In this document: in pieces, positions 11,939 to 24,048 of the stretch
Numbering within the stretch: position 1 is the first letter of the stretch
Layout: every line of letters starts with the position of its first letter
NCBI GenBank assembly: GCA_027627225.1
Contig: CM051028.1
Location: forward strand, 23,122,364-23,186,363
Direction of reading: 5' to 3'
Source of the DNA: Congeria kusceri
Lineage: Eukaryota; Mollusca; Bivalvia; Myida; Dreissenidae
DNA length: 64,000 bases
Program-made: the position numbers and the translations under genes
Notes under the pieces: model-generated
The model's database searches: none
Told to the model about the DNA's origin: nothing
What the model saw: the letters and a program-made list of their open reading frames with translations, nothing else

Positions 11939-12993
11939 CCGTATTAACCCTATGTATTGGGACACCCTAAATATTGGGACACCCCTATTTTTCGGAATTT
12001 TTTATTTTTTTTGAGTCCTTTAATATTGGGACACAAAAATATAATGGTAAATTGTCTTCAATTTTGCCATTTTAAAATAAATCTATCTCAATTTCAATAT
12101 GATCAGAGTAGTAGGGTAAGATCTAGGATCAAAAAAGGTACAGGGTGCTGCTAAAAAGGAGCAGGGTGGAAAACTGGACCAGTTGGTTGACATTTTCCAT
12201 TTATTTCCTAAATCCAAATTTTTCATTAGTATAATGCTTCTGATTAAGGCTTTTAAGCATAGTCTGTTATTTGTCATTGAATATTTGCAAAAATATGTTG
12301 AATTTTAAAATATATATAACATTTCTGTGTTGACCAGCCCAGAGGGGCAGCAGGGGGGAACCAAAAAAGAGCAGGGTCCAGCACCCTGCTATTTTGCTCT
12401 AGATCTTTCCCTAGAGTAGTATAGATCCACTGTACACTGTATATTGCAATAGATATGCTGCAAATAATAAGAGTGTACCCCTTTTATATAATAAAAACTA
12501 CAAAGACTACAGTTTTCAAAATTGTAATGCATGAATTACATCGTGCGTAAAATGATGTTCATATTAAATAATTTATTGAACTTCTTATAACAAACTATAA
12601 AATTGTCAATTAATGTCAATTAACAGTTGCCAGTATTAGGGTAACTACCCGGTAGTATGTAATAATTGTCGGGTCTCTCATGAAGCCAATTAGTGTGCCA
12701 CATGCAGCGTTCTTGCCGCTAAACAAACATGTCAAGGGCCTGTTTAATTGACCCGTGGTGCAAACTGTGTACTAACACGCTATACTACCCAGTGTTCTTT
12801 CTTAATTGACACGCTCCACTCAGTTAAGCACGCGGCATAACGACAATCGGTCTGTGTGTGAAAATACATTGGGTCGAATATTACCCTATATTTTGGGACA
12901 CATTTTAAGGAATTATTTTTTTATGACCCTTTATATTGGGACCAGATAAATTGTAATTATTTTTATGTGTCCCAATACATAGTGTAAATACGG
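11939..12993. mobile_element. TA-target MITE with ATTGGGACAC subterminal repeats
   Basis: The 27-bp TIRs have two mismatches. They start CCGTATT at 11,939 and end AATACGG at 12,993, with TATGTATTGGGACAC on their inner side. TA flanks both ends (11,937-11,938 and 12,994-12,995). Further copies of TATTGGGAC(AC) lie just inside each end. There is no transposase frame. This is a Tc1/mariner/pogo-type non-autonomous element. A second element occupies 12,112-12,413. Confidence 0.8.
12112..12413. mobile_element. Small MITE nested in the 11.9-13.0 kb element
   Basis: The inverted ends begin TAGGGTAAGATCTAG (12,112) and finish CTAGATCTTTCCCTA (12,413). A longer imperfect match extends to the inner CAGGGTGCTG and CAGCACCCTG. 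Direct repeats GAGTAG flank the two sides, a 6- to 9-bp target duplication that cannot be fixed exactly because of the AGTAGTA repeat. Length is about 300 bp, with no coding potential. Confidence 0.7.
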
Positions 12994-13090
12994 TATATGT
13001 TAATGCGATGCGAAATGGGTTTTAATAGTACCAAGAATGCAGATATTTACGGGTACCTGTTGCATCCCTAATGGTCACCATTGTTCTCCG

Positions 13091-13133
13091 ACTCAGGTGA
13101 GCGCTTTGGGCCATCATGGCCCTCTTGTTTAGT
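13091..13133 (+). repeat. 3' tail of the hairpin-start repeat family
   Basis: The block ACTCAGGTGAGCGCTTTGGG followed by CCATCATGGCCCTC matches other tails at about 14,537-14,570, 15,361-15,388 and (diverged) 18,427-18,445 and 31,297-31,318. Its repeated use as an end block marks it as the 3' boundary of an interspersed element. Confidence 0.6.
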
Positions 13134-14530
13134 TTGCAAGAAATGAAGATGAATTAAAAAATGTTTTATATGAAAAAGAACAAAGTCTATTTGTAGATGT
13201 GTTGCATAGATGACTGTTGTCTGGTATTAGTTATACTGTATGTATTGACGTTGACATGCATAAATTTGTATTCACAGGCCTTTTAAAGGTCCTTAGATAT
13301 TTAAAAGGTATTTAAAGTCAAGTTAAAAGTCATGTACACTGAAGAATGAATATGTTATCATAATGCAAGTGTAGATATAATCAGAGTTCTCGGTAACGCG
13401 AGTATTAGCGTATTTGGATGTGAACTTTTCCGAAAAGGACACCATAAAATCGAGGGTCAGAATCTAGGACCCGTCAATATCTGGTTGCGTACGCATGTTT
13501 TTCCAATACACTAAATGATCGCTCATGTCGATTAACCTTGCTGTCTATACATTCCATTGTTTGGCTACTGCAGCAGTATGTCAATTATCGATAAAATCTT
13601 ATCGTAGGCGGAGTCAGGATTACCTCAGCTAACCACTCAGCCTATCAAATCATACCTATTTTCAGAAGCACTTTTTCACGGTGTGAGGGACAGCATCTCG
13701 GTGGATTAAAAAAAAAAAAAATTCAAATTGCAGTAGTTATGGCATAAAGTCTTCCAAATTTTGCGTGATATTTTAATTACTTTACAGACGAAGTTATAAC
13801 AAGTAGCCATTTTTAACCAAATGAAAATTTGTGGTTATTAGATTGGAGTATGTCGTTTGGCATTTGGGCTGACAGACAGCAGCACCAACTTTTGGTTTCT
13901 GAACAATAACTTAAGAACAAAAATTGCTATTGTAACAAAACTTCATACATAGATGCCTTGCTTGAGGTTGCATCTGAGGGGTTGTGGTCAAGGGCACCAT
14001 TACTAAAAATAAAATAAAAATGCTGTCTGTTTAATAACTTTAGTACAAACTGAGTTACAATGTATGGGGTGTGACCATTTAATCCAGGTCCAGCAAGCCC
14101 ATTTCATTGTAAAAATAGATATGGATAGGCTTGTTTACTTGTTTTAGAAGATAGACTTGCATAGCATTGGGCACAAAGACTAGTATAGCTCGCACATTAA
14201 CCTAATACTCGTCACCTGTATTAGCGCAAATAAGGCGCTATAACTGGATTTTGTGTTTACACTCATTTTAGTCTGTGCACGTGTTTCAGAAGTTCAACGA
14301 TACTGTGACAGTTTTTTGTTCGGTACAGTGCAAATCGTTATATTGCAATTTGCAGGGTCCATGGATCGCGATATAGCCAGATCGCAATATAACTTTCCAG
14401 ACCGTTCATGTACATATACTCTAGCCTATTTTTGCCATTTGTAAAAAAACGTGGTTGCCAGGGGGTGGGACAGTTTTCCATGTATGGCTTTATTGAAATC
14501 TCAAACAATCTTCTTCAAAGCCATTATGAT
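13134..14530. other. Intergenic; one diverged copy of the 140-bp repeat
   Basis: No coding frame was recognised. At about 13,890-14,050 a single diverged unit of the 5.5-6.6 kb tandem repeat is seen (CTTCATACATAGATGCCTTG, then GGGCACCATTACTAAAAATA). The remainder is AT-rich with an A-run near 13,710. Confidence 0.45.
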
Positions 14531-14531
14531 G

Positions 14532-15390
14532 CTTGACACTCAGGTGAGCGACCTAGGGCCATCTTGGCTTTTGTTTTGTCTTTCTCAACTGTGAAAAGCT
14601 GGAAATCGCCATATTATAACTGGCTGATGAGTGTGACATTAAATGCAATAAACAGTAGGTGAAGATGGTCAGATACAACTGGGAGTACAACCTCTTCAAA
14701 AAGACAATTGATTTCAAAGTGCTTGATACTATTGGTAGTAGAAACTCTGTGAAACGTTTGCTTTTGATGCAATATTCTGCATTGTACATGTTTATTGTAG
14801 TCATGAGCATATGTTTATATTGAGCTAGTTATTGGTATGTTTGTATTATTAGTGAAACAATTAAAAAAAAACAATTCAGGATTTGTGGTAGATGTCCCAT
14901 GATCGCGGTCCTCAAGCTGAACAGTTGCCTATTGTTATAACATTGAAGGGTTATGTACATTTGTAAGTCAATTTAAACATAACTATGCTATCTATCGTAA
15001 GTCTTTAAAACCTCCTACTTTTTTAGGAGTAATGTATACTTTTTCTTATTTTTTTCCCACTTTTTTGAAAAGAAAGCTCCTTTTTTTTTTCCTACTTTTT
15101 CACTGAGGGCGAGTTGACAGCCTTTAGACTTGTATGGAAAGTCTGCTTTAAAAATCTTCTCACAAACCGCAAGGTCCTCTTCAAAGATTGTTCAAATATT
15201 CCCCAAGTGTACAAAATGGCCACGCCATGGGGCTCACATGGTTTATATAGACTTTAAAAATCTTCTCGTGAAACTGCAAGGCCCAGATCTTTATACTCGG
15301 GTAAGTGTTTTAGGGTCATTTGGCCGTCTTAATTGTTATAAGCCTTTATGATGCCTTAAACTCAGGTGAGCGACCTAGGGCCATCTTTTT
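14532..15390 (+). repeat. Two further 3' tails of the hairpin-start family
   Basis: The tails at 14,537-14,570 and 15,361-15,388 both read CTCAGGTGAGCGACCTAGGG then CCATCTT. Between them lie frames at 15,130-15,351 whose DNA (ACTTTAAAAATCTTCTC, AAGGTCCTCTTC) has the character of the internal portion of these repeats. No host gene was seen. The surrounding 14,575-16,500 region also lacks recognisable genes. Confidence 0.45.
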
Positions 15391-16509
15391 TCATAAACAA
15401 AACACTGCATTCTAATTACCTTGCAGTAATATCTCCAATTTGAACCAACAATAAAATCCGTTAAAAACACTGTCATTAGCGGTAATTCATGTACACACCA
15501 ATATTTTGCAATTTGAAAAATAGAACACCTGTTAAAACTGAGAAAAGTGAAAGCAGGGCGCCATCAATTATCCAGGCTTCTAAATTTGCAAGCCATTAGC
15601 AACTGCCATAGATATGGTGTCAGTTTGACTTCAAAGGTCTTTGATGTGACTGCCGAACTAGCGGTTTGTAGCAGTAAGCATGTAACACGCTTAGCACATG
15701 GTCGTTGAAAAAAGCATCAATCAATACTACAGTAACAGTACATGAACAATGCAAGCACTATCTATAGAGCTTTATTGAATTAGCGCTCTATAAGAGAGCT
15801 TTAATGAATTAGCGTTCTATAAGAAACGACGAGGGTTTTAAAAAAATCAGACTGTTGTTTTGATGCATTGGATAAATTGGCGATTTAAAAAGGGATGTCA
15901 CAAAATACATATCTTGGAATTAAAATTTATATTAATGTGTTTCTCAAAGTATTTTTGGGATTTCAAAATGGTTCACTGCAAACATAAGAAAAAACAACAA
16001 ACATTTTTACAGCAAATACCCAGGCAATGTTTTTTTCCCAGTTCTTTGTAAATAGGGCCATGGCTCTTTGAAATGCACAATACTTGACTTTGTGACTTGG
16101 GCCGTATTTCGGCCCCAAATTAGCTTGAAAAAAACAACACTGCCAGGTAAAAAATTCATTGTTGTAGGTCACTTTTGCAGGGTGAAGAACTTTGATTTTG
16201 AAAGTATATTTATTTACTATTTTAAGAATCATGCACCCCTATACATCTGCATTTTTTTTTTATTAGTGTGAAATTGATACATTTTGAGAGAGAACAATGT
16301 TTATTTGCATGATGTATGGTTGTTGCGTGTGGAGTATAATTGAATGTTTACTGATATGATGACATGGTCTGTTTATGAAGACGACATGAAATGGTATAAT
16401 GATTAGTAAAATACAATAAATATAATGATTAGTAAAATACAATAAACTGTTTAACTGTTATTCAATTGCGGACTGTGTAGTGACTCGTCCGACACTCTGC
16501 TACGGGAAT

Positions 16510-18445
16510 TCTTAGTTTTTAAGCTATTGGTATAGGGGTACTGCCCTGTGTCAGCCGTAATTCGTCTACAATTGTTCTTGCGGACGTGATATACAGACTT
16601 CACGTTTACTTTGATATTCACTAATCTTGCACAATTTGTAAATGACCATAAAATCTCAGATATGTTTGATAAATGACCAGATCAGACCAGGAACATCCAG
16701 AGTTATTGCCCCGTATTCATGAGAAAAAATGACTGTGCACATTTTTATAAAATCTGGGCTTATTGGCAAAATAAGTCAAAGAATTGCCCAGATAGGGGCA
16801 CACACATCAGAGGTATTGTCCTTATTTTATGAGAATAATGAAAAAAAAAGACTATGTTCAGGATAAAGACTTGTTTTTTCACCCAATTATGACCAAACTG
16901 GCACATTTGGTGTATAATCCTGTAATCCTGAACACATTTGAAAGTGGCCCAGAATGGAGCATCTATATTAAGAACATAAATTTCAGTGAAAAAACTATGC
17001 GTGTTCTTATTTTACAAATTTATACTTAAATATTTATACAAGCTTGTCCAAACTTTCTATGCTTTTGTATAGCCATGATTCTTTTATAATGCCCAATTTA
17101 CATTGAACTTACCATTGATCCGTTGATCCTTATTTCTAGGAATTTGTTGTCATAATAGAGATTAATTGAGAAAATTCCACTAACATTGCAGTAGGCATTT
17201 ATGGGGGCCTAGCAACGAGTGGCAGACATCTGCTGATTTACCTGAATACCGTAATCTTGCGAATGTAATACAAATTATTTTACCCGAAATTTTTTATCAG
17301 AAGTAGGGGGTGCGTATTATACTTGAATGTAAAATTTACCTGAAAATTTCCATCCATATATTTGCTTAACCCTTTCCCCGATAGATACCTATAAACCCGA
17401 CCGTATCAGTTACTGGATACATACGACTTTTCCTGTCTCTATCCATAATAATGTACATTCACGACTTTCATTTTTAAAGGCAAATTCTGGCCAATATTGA
17501 CCATAAATGTTTAAGAATTACATAAACACAAACGTTCGTCATTTTCGTAAGTATCGAGTGCATTTCTGGATATGTTCTATTTAAATATATGCTGTAATTG
17601 ACGTCCAATCGGTACGGGGGTATCCCATTTAACATGCGTAAATCATGTACTCCAATGTGCGCGCACCGGGCAAAGGTCACATTTTAAAAATAGCGACCAA
17701 TCTAGCAGTGTATTTAAATTTAGTTACTTTAAACGATTTTCTAAAAATAGGGTGAACGTAATTTTCTGTGTAAATAAACATGCTGCATTCGTCTGTATTT
17801 TAATTGTCTCATTAACTTATTTTGATTCGTCTATGTTTTTAATGATTCTCACTTGCAATTTAGCAGAAGTTATTTAAATAAATCTTGCTTTTTTTCTGTT
17901 TCCATAAAATCACGTTTAACAACATGTCTACTTGATTTAATTGTGTAAGCTGCTATGACTTACTTACATACAAATGCATATTGAACTAACACCTCATTTT
18001 AAGATGCATATTATATTCAGATTTTTATTTTGCCTCAAAATTTACTGTTGAAACTTTGGGGTGCGTATTATACAGGAGTGTGTATTATATTCGTTAGATT
18101 ACGGTATTTGCCACATTTCTTAGCCCGTTTTGGGTCGGTGTCCATTTGGACTCGCCCAATGTTTTGATGGTGCCCCTGTGACATTCATGTGCTATTTGTC
18201 ATAGTTGCAACTCGCACTTGTCGATTGCCAGGTGAACAAAAGAAGTAGGCTGGACAGGTGTCACTTTTGGATCTGTCTATTGCCAGATCAACAACAGAAA
18301 TAGATCAGACAGGCATCTGTATAATTCTTGGTGATTGCTAGTCAACAACAGAAATAAACTGCCTGATGTGGGTCAATTTGTATGTGATGACCTTTAGATG
18401 TTAGAACTGACCTCTGTCGTTGCCAGTACTCTGGTGAGCGCTTAA
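16510..18445 (+). repeat. Hairpin-start family copy interrupted by a MITE
   Basis: The copy begins near AAGCTATTGGTATAGGGG (16,518), has the core motif CTTGCACAATTTGTAAATGACC (about 16,627) and a second core at about 16,886, and ends with CTCTGGTGAGCG (about 18,430). The initial hairpin is lost. A TA-flanked MITE (17,249-18,104) has inserted in it. Confidence 0.5.
17249..18104. mobile_element. TA-target MITE
   Basis: The inverted ends CCGTAATCTTGCGAAT (17,249) and ATTCGTTAGATTACGG (to 18,104) extend about 24 bp with three mismatches. TA flanks both ends (17,247-17,248 and 18,105-18,106). Subterminal TGCGTATTATAC motifs occur near both ends. The frame at 17,474-17,680 inside has no transposase motif. 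This is a non-autonomous Tc1/mariner/pogo-type element. Confidence 0.78.
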
Positions 18446-18818
18446 TTGTTTCCTGGTCCCATAGATATCTAAATTTGAGTTTCCACTGTATGGTATTAAA
18501 CTGAATCTTAGTATTAACATACAATATTGGCCAATCTAATCCAATGCTGATGTGTAACAAACGTTTTCTATGGATAATATTTAAGGCTAGGACTAAAATT
18601 TACTTTCAGACTTGAGTTTATGTTGAGTTTAGTTTAAACCTATTTTATTTTAGGTCGATTGCATCAAAAGCCTTAGGCTTATAGAGACACTCTCAAGTCC
18701 ATTTCCTGGGAAGAACTAGTACTGTTTGTGTTTGGGATCTTGTGTAGTGGTTGTTTCTGCACAGCCTACTGTTTTATCAACATAATCTTGCACATATTTT
18801 CTGATTATTCATTTGCAG

Positions 18819-18905
18819 ATCTGGCTGACCAGGAGGATGTTGAGAATCCTTTACCAAATTTTGAACTGAACTGCCAAAGTGACAAAAATGACGACAGTTT
18901 TCAAG
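18819..18905 (+). CDS. Nanos homologue, internal coding exon
   Basis: This 87-nt exon lies between a good acceptor (TTCATTTGCAG, ending 18,818) and a donor (CAAG|GTACAT, starting 18,906). It reads an acidic segment, ..LADQEDVENPLPNFELN.., and ends in phase 1. Joining its final G to the GA that opens the exon at 19,352 restores the long Nanos frame without a stop, which is the main evidence for this exon. It also begins mid-codon, needing one base from an earlier exon, so the initiating exon lies upstream and was not identified. The open frame running back into the intron to 18,728 is not taken as coding. Confidence 0.75.
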
Positions 18906-19351
18906 GTACATGTTACTTGTTAGTATGACCGTATTTGCAGGAGAGTGATTCTTCCTACTTCCCTCCTTGATTTCATTTTATACCGGTATATAGATAGTAC
19001 TGAAATTTGCTGGATTTGTGTAAATGTTTTTTTGTAACCCTTGTTTAAATTTTGCTACCTATGAATGTTTGTGAAGTTGTGTACTCCTGAAATACAGCAG
19101 TTATTTAGCACATGTTGAAATTTATTTTTGACACGACTACTCTAGTTTTTTGAGGCCCCAGTGTTCAGTAGCATTGATGTACAGGTATACACCATACTTT
19201 CGATTTAAAATATACATTGCGCCTCTGCATCTGGTTCTACCAGATTTGAAGCCAACTGAATAGTGCTCTGCAGCTTGTATACTCCATATAGTTTTAAACA
19301 TTTTAATTATGCCTCCAAAATTAAAACCTTCATAAACATTTGATTTTATAG

Positions 19352-20142
19352 GACCAAGCCGGCCTTTGCTTGGACGTCGAACGGTCACCTCAAAGTGTGA
19401 TGATCAGAATGGGAGAGCAGAGCTCAACAGCCAGTTTGTCAATACTGTGAACACCCTTGCTGCATTCAGGGGCAGAGAATCCAATGGTCTGGACTTCCAG
19501 AGGAACAACCCGCTGCCGTATCCTGTTACTCGCACTCCAGCCTCCCGTATTCAGAGCAGCACGAATCTGTTCTTTAATCCGAGAAATGGTCAGAATGGGC
19601 ACGAAATGAACATTGGCTTCAGCGGAGGTCCCACAGTCACCAGGGACTCTGGTAGCAGGCCAAGCTGCAATAATGGTTACATTGACCACCCTGTTCTCCA
19701 TAGCACAGGTTTCTATGGATCTACTGTACAACACCATGAGGCTGATAACGACTTGGATGACCTGGTCAGCAACACGTCCATCAGTCCACCTACTGGGGTT
19801 CACCAAGCATACCCACGCTATTCTTCGGGGTTGAATGTTGATGACACCTTTTTCAACCAGGTTGCACTAGTTGTCAGGCAGTTGCAGAAAGCAAACTCTA
19901 CCAACCTGTCAGGAAATGGGGAAAAATTTCGCAGACTGACAGATGAAGGGATCTTTTGCGCTTTCTGCAAGAACAACAAGGAGAGAAAGGAGTTCTACAC
20001 CACCCATGTCGTGAAGGACAGCTGGGGGAAGGTGATCTGTCCCATTCTCAGGAAGTATAAATGCCCTATTTGTGGAGCTACTGGCGATTTCGCACACACC
20101 CTGAGGCATTGTCCAGTGCGCGCTAGAATGGAGATGCAGTAA
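19352..20142 (+). CDS. nanos: Nanos-like RNA-binding translational repressor, terminal exon
   Basis: Nanos proteins act with Pumilio in the cytoplasm of germ-line and stem cells, bind 3' UTRs and recruit CCR4-NOT to silence mRNAs. The exon follows an acceptor (ATTTTATAG, ending 19,351) and runs to TAA at 20,140-20,142. The last ~60 residues hold the Nanos zinc finger exactly: CX2CX12HX10C, seven residues, then CX2CX7HX4C (FCAFCKNNKE... to ...TLRHCPVRA). All eight zinc ligands are present. The upstream ~200 residues are Ser/Asn/Gly-rich low-complexity sequence, as usual for the family. No canonical N-terminal NOT1-binding motif was recognised. Base composition is more GC-rich than the flanks. 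Antisense frames at 19,390-19,806 and 19,995-20,279 are shadows. Confidence 0.95.
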
Positions 20143-20690
20143 AGTGCAATTTGGTGCCCAATATTGTAACGTCGTAACAACATATCATCTGAAGTTGTAT
20201 GTGAACAGTTGTATGAATGCACCAAATCTGATGGCCTTGGTTGTATGAAAATTGGAAAACTGGCTGTTGTAATTTGCAACAGGTGTCCTCTACCAATATC
20301 GGAGTCTTTTTTTTATAGCTGTATCAAGTTTCTGCACTTCATAAGACCCCCGGGCTGTGTGAAGAATCGGATAGTTTAGCATAGAAAGTAACGGTGAGAA
20401 ATATTGACTGTAAAAGCTAAATTGCGCAACTGGCCTGGTTTGTAATCGTGTGATTATTATCAGCTAATATAAAGTGCTTTGTGTCTTTGTGTACAATTCG
20501 GTTATTTCAGCATGCATGGTATTTTCACATTTAAATTGGATGCTTGTTTTTTCCGGATAGAAAATGCTCTAAATGTTGCATTATGTGAAGCAGATTTTAT
20601 CACAATAATGCAGCTGTACATGTAGTTTTTTGTTTGTTTTACTGTTCTGAAATATTAAAATACATTTTTTATGTTACAAAAAATAAAAAT
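20143..20690 (+). promoter_or_regulatory. Nanos 3' UTR with candidate poly(A) signal
   Basis: The AT-rich sequence after the Nanos stop contains candidate AATAAA hexamers at about 20,682-20,692. Nanos 3' UTRs commonly carry translational and localisation control elements in animals. No UGUANAUA Pumilio site was confidently picked out here by eye. The transcript end is inferred. Confidence 0.45.
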
Positions 20691-20862
20691 AAAACTATAT
20701 GCATATATATATATCTATATGTTTATACATTGATATTTTTAACTAGTTTGTTTATGCAAGCCTTACTTTTGATACAACTGTTTACATTTTTCATGTTTTA
20801 TGTATAATGATATGTACAGTGATATTTTTACAAGTTTAATTTTAAAAGTTTGACCTGGTTCG

Positions 20863-21208
20863 TATTCACCAACCTATTCTTAGACTTAAGACTAAGAATA
20901 AAGAGTAGTCTTGAAACTACTGTTCTAAGAATGCTTTAATGTTGAATTTCACTTGGTTTTCACCATCTCTAATTACATCTTTCATTATTTAGAATGATTT
21001 GTTAATGACATGAGCAACATTGGTACACAGTATTATTTAGAACGATTTGTTAATGACATGAGCAACATTGGTACCCAATATTATTTAGAACGATTTGTTA
21101 ATGATGTGAGCAACATAGGTACACAGTATTATTTAGAAATGCTGAAGTAATTGTTCGTGAGTCTAAGTCTATTCTATATTCTTAAGTCTAAGAATGGTTT
21201 GGTGAATA
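20863..21208. mobile_element. MITE with internal 48-bp minisatellite
   Basis: The inverted ends start TATTCACCAA (20,863) and end TTGGTGAATA (21,208) and extend 28 bp with two mismatches, including TTCTTAGACTTAAG. Inside, a 48-bp unit (GTTAATGACATGAGCAACAT... TATTATTTAGAACGATTT) is repeated about three times from 20,989 to 21,135. There is no coding potential. A TA or longer target duplication is possible but was not resolved. Confidence 0.75.
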
Positions 21209-21209
21209 A

Positions 21210-23880
21210 GGGTCCAGTTTGTGGTATTTGTCAACAACATGACTGTGTTCAATAAGAATGCACTGGTATGTAGTTTATGCATGGAACTGTTGAAGCCTGT
21301 CTGGTAAAGCTAATTGGATTATACAGGCATAGTTATAAGCTTATTCTGCAAAGTTATTTGAGTTTTTACTGTTTGTTTATTTGCAATACTGGCATGGTGA
21401 ACTTTTTTTTTTATAAAAGTTAATGTTTGAAACATTATTTACATTTCTGTTATTTGGCCTTGTTTTTTTTTTTTTTTAAACATTATTTTATTTTAGCATC
21501 ACCCAATGTTGTTTTTAACATTGTTTATTAGAAAATTTGATTTGTTCAATTAGTTATGTGTTACATGTGATTTAGTCTTTTGTAGATCTTGGTAACAAAT
21601 GAAACCTTTAATATTTTAGAGGAATGTTTTAACAGTTTACTGGAACACAGATTAGTAGTTTCAACTTTCCATCATTATCTGGCAATCTTATTAAAGTGAT
21701 CTGTTCACAGATTGTCAGATTGAAAAAGAAAAATACATTAAATATAAGCAAGCGAAATAATACTACTGTCAAAGAAATGTATCTGAAATATGGTATTGTT
21801 TATGAAGTCATCAATTGAAATGGACACAAAGCTTTTCATCGGTATTTTGGAAATCACGTGTATCACCTACATACCGTTAAAAATACACAACATATTAGTA
21901 GGTCAGTATGTCAGAGCGGTTTGAGCATCAGCTTTTTGATCCCGAAGATTTTAGGTTCGAGCTCAGGCAAAAAAAATCTGTTAATTATTTTTGTCGTAAT
22001 TTAATATTTGTTTTTGTAATCCAGATGCTTTAGTTTTTGCAGTTCAGACATTAATAGCAAAAAAGTATGTAAAATCTGTGAACAAGTCCCTTCAAGGGAA
22101 TGCTTGAAGTCTGATTTAAGAGAATAATTTGACTATGTTAAACGCAAAATAGAAACAAAAAGAAGTTCCGATTTTGTTTATATGTTGCTTTTGATGTCAC
22201 TTGTTCAATTTGTGGTTGAGTTGTTTGTTGGTTGTGTGTTTGTGTTTGTATTGGTATCTGTAGTCATAGTTTTTTTGTGGCGGAAGGATTCTAAACTTGC
22301 AAATGCATTAATTATTCATGAACAGATTCTCTGTAGATGAGCTGGGTACCGGCTTGCAGTGCTATTATGGACTAAATATATTGTTGATTATTAAAAATGA
22401 CGGTTTTCAGCTCGTTTTAGAATATATTTTTTCGCAAATACTCATTTGCAGTAGGAGTACATATCTAGTGAAAATGAATTGTTTATTGTTAAGATTTTAC
22501 ATGATAATAGACATAAACATGTTATTGCTCATGATAATTTTGCAGTTTCATTTGTAAAAAAAAATGTCTAAAAATATCACCTTCAAATGTGTGTTGTATA
22601 AATGTTTTTGGTTTGTACTTGATAATTCTTTGATCAGTTTTCGTGGGAAGTGTTTGTTAGGCAAAAGCGTTGTTGAAATAATTATTTCAGTATCATTTTT
22701 TTCACAAAGAAACACATTTTCACAAAGCTTTTACTAAAAAAGTGTGCATGTTGTAGTTTAAAGTAAGAAGTAAGAAAAAGAAAAGAAAATATAAAGTGTT
22801 ACAGAAACTAATACTATGTAGCAATCGGTTTGTTGATGTTTACAAATTAATATCGTGGCTGAAAAGCTTTATTAAAATAGAAACTACCATATATAATAAA
22901 TTATTCAAAATGATTGGATTTAGTTTCTGGACTAATTAATATTATGTAAAACTGATTGTACTTTCCTGTCCTAGGTATTAAATACCGAGGAAAATAGTGA
23001 ATGGTAACTTTTCTTTTTAAAATATTGAACAAAAGTGCCATTTTAAAATAATTAACAAAAGTGCTATTTTCGTTTAAACAATCAATGTATATCGCCTAAA
23101 ATTCTGACTACAAATAGAATTATGAATATATGTTAGTATTCACTTCTAGACTGGCTGTATGCTTATGACCTGTATCTTAACTATTCTTAGTAATAAAATT
23201 AGTATTCAATATGGGTTTGATATATTGATAGATGTTGAAATAATTTTTGAAAATTTGGGCTGTTCAGAAAAATGTACATTGTTCAGTAAAATAAAACATG
23301 GACCACCAACTCGCATTTAAATGAGAACAACTGTATAGTATTTGCATGTTTGATTTAGGTATAAACTGCAAGGTTTTCACGTAGATCTTAAATACATGCT
23401 CTGAATAAAAAAGAACACTGAACAGCACTTCTAAACTGACACCTTCATGATAACATGGTTGTTTTCAAGAAGATATTGACTGACTTGGTTTAATTCAATG
23501 ATACAAGTGTCAAATTGTACATTTTTTATGCATTTCATAGGCCATTTAAAAAAACTAAACAACTTTAAATAAGCAGCCGGAAAGCAAAATTTGCAAAGTA
23601 CTGCGATGATAATCCTTTATTATATACCTGTTTAAAATCTTAACAAAATACATGCTGTATCAATTGGTGAAATACACGTCGTCAGAAACAAAATCTCATA
23701 TTATGCTACTCGCTATTTTTCCGATCCCGTATTACCATACTAGCCGGACTACTTTTTTTTAATGACGTCCTCATAGGGTTATGTAAACAAATGTAATTTA
23801 TACCTACAAGGATTAGTCATTTTTGTAGTTTTTAAACAAATACAATAAGGTAAATGCACATTTGAAGTTTACCGTGGTAT
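21210..23880. other. Intergenic DNA with one tRNA-like sequence
   Basis: Apart from the tRNA-related segment at 21,900-21,970, the region is AT-rich with short frames. The frame at 22,318-22,557 is hydrophobic and AT-driven and has no recognisable family. Confidence 0.4.
21900..21970 (+). repeat. tRNA-related sequence (SINE head or tRNA pseudogene)
   Basis: Box A-like TCAGAGCGGTTTGAGCA and box B-like AGGTTCGAGCTC are correctly spaced, and an A-run follows at once. The segment between them (CTTTTTGATCCCGAAG) resembles that of the minus-strand copy near 52,570, so the two belong to one family. A normal cloverleaf with a clear anticodon was not evident, so a functional tRNA is doubtful. Confidence 0.5.
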
Positions 23881-23889
23881 ATAATAAAA

Positions 23890-24048
23890 GGAATATTGCG
23901 CTAGTCAATTGTTCCAAGAGTATGTATTAGTCTTGTGGCTTGCGTTATTTCGTATCACACTCGAGGCTCCGCCTCTCGTGTGATACGTCATCACACAAGC
24001 CACGCGACTAATACATACTTCTGGAACAACTGACTAGCATAATATTCC
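23890..24048. repeat. Near-perfect ~160-bp palindrome
   Basis: GGAATATTGCGCTAGTCA...TATGTATTAGTC...CGTATCACAC on the left is matched in reverse by GTGTGATACG...GACTAATACATA...TGACTAGCATAATATTCC on the right. The arms meet around GAGGCTCCGCCTC near 23,965-23,977. The flanks are AT-rich. It would form a long cruciform or hairpin, as a foldback element would. No coding was seen. Confidence 0.85.

Noticed and set aside
16829..17029. Short plus-strand peptide frame
   Set aside because: Its DNA is the core of the hairpin-start repeat family (CAAACTGGCACATTTGG...).
19390..20279. Antisense frames overlapping Nanos
   Set aside because: They mirror the GC-richer Nanos exon; no domains, and the sense frame has the full zinc finger.
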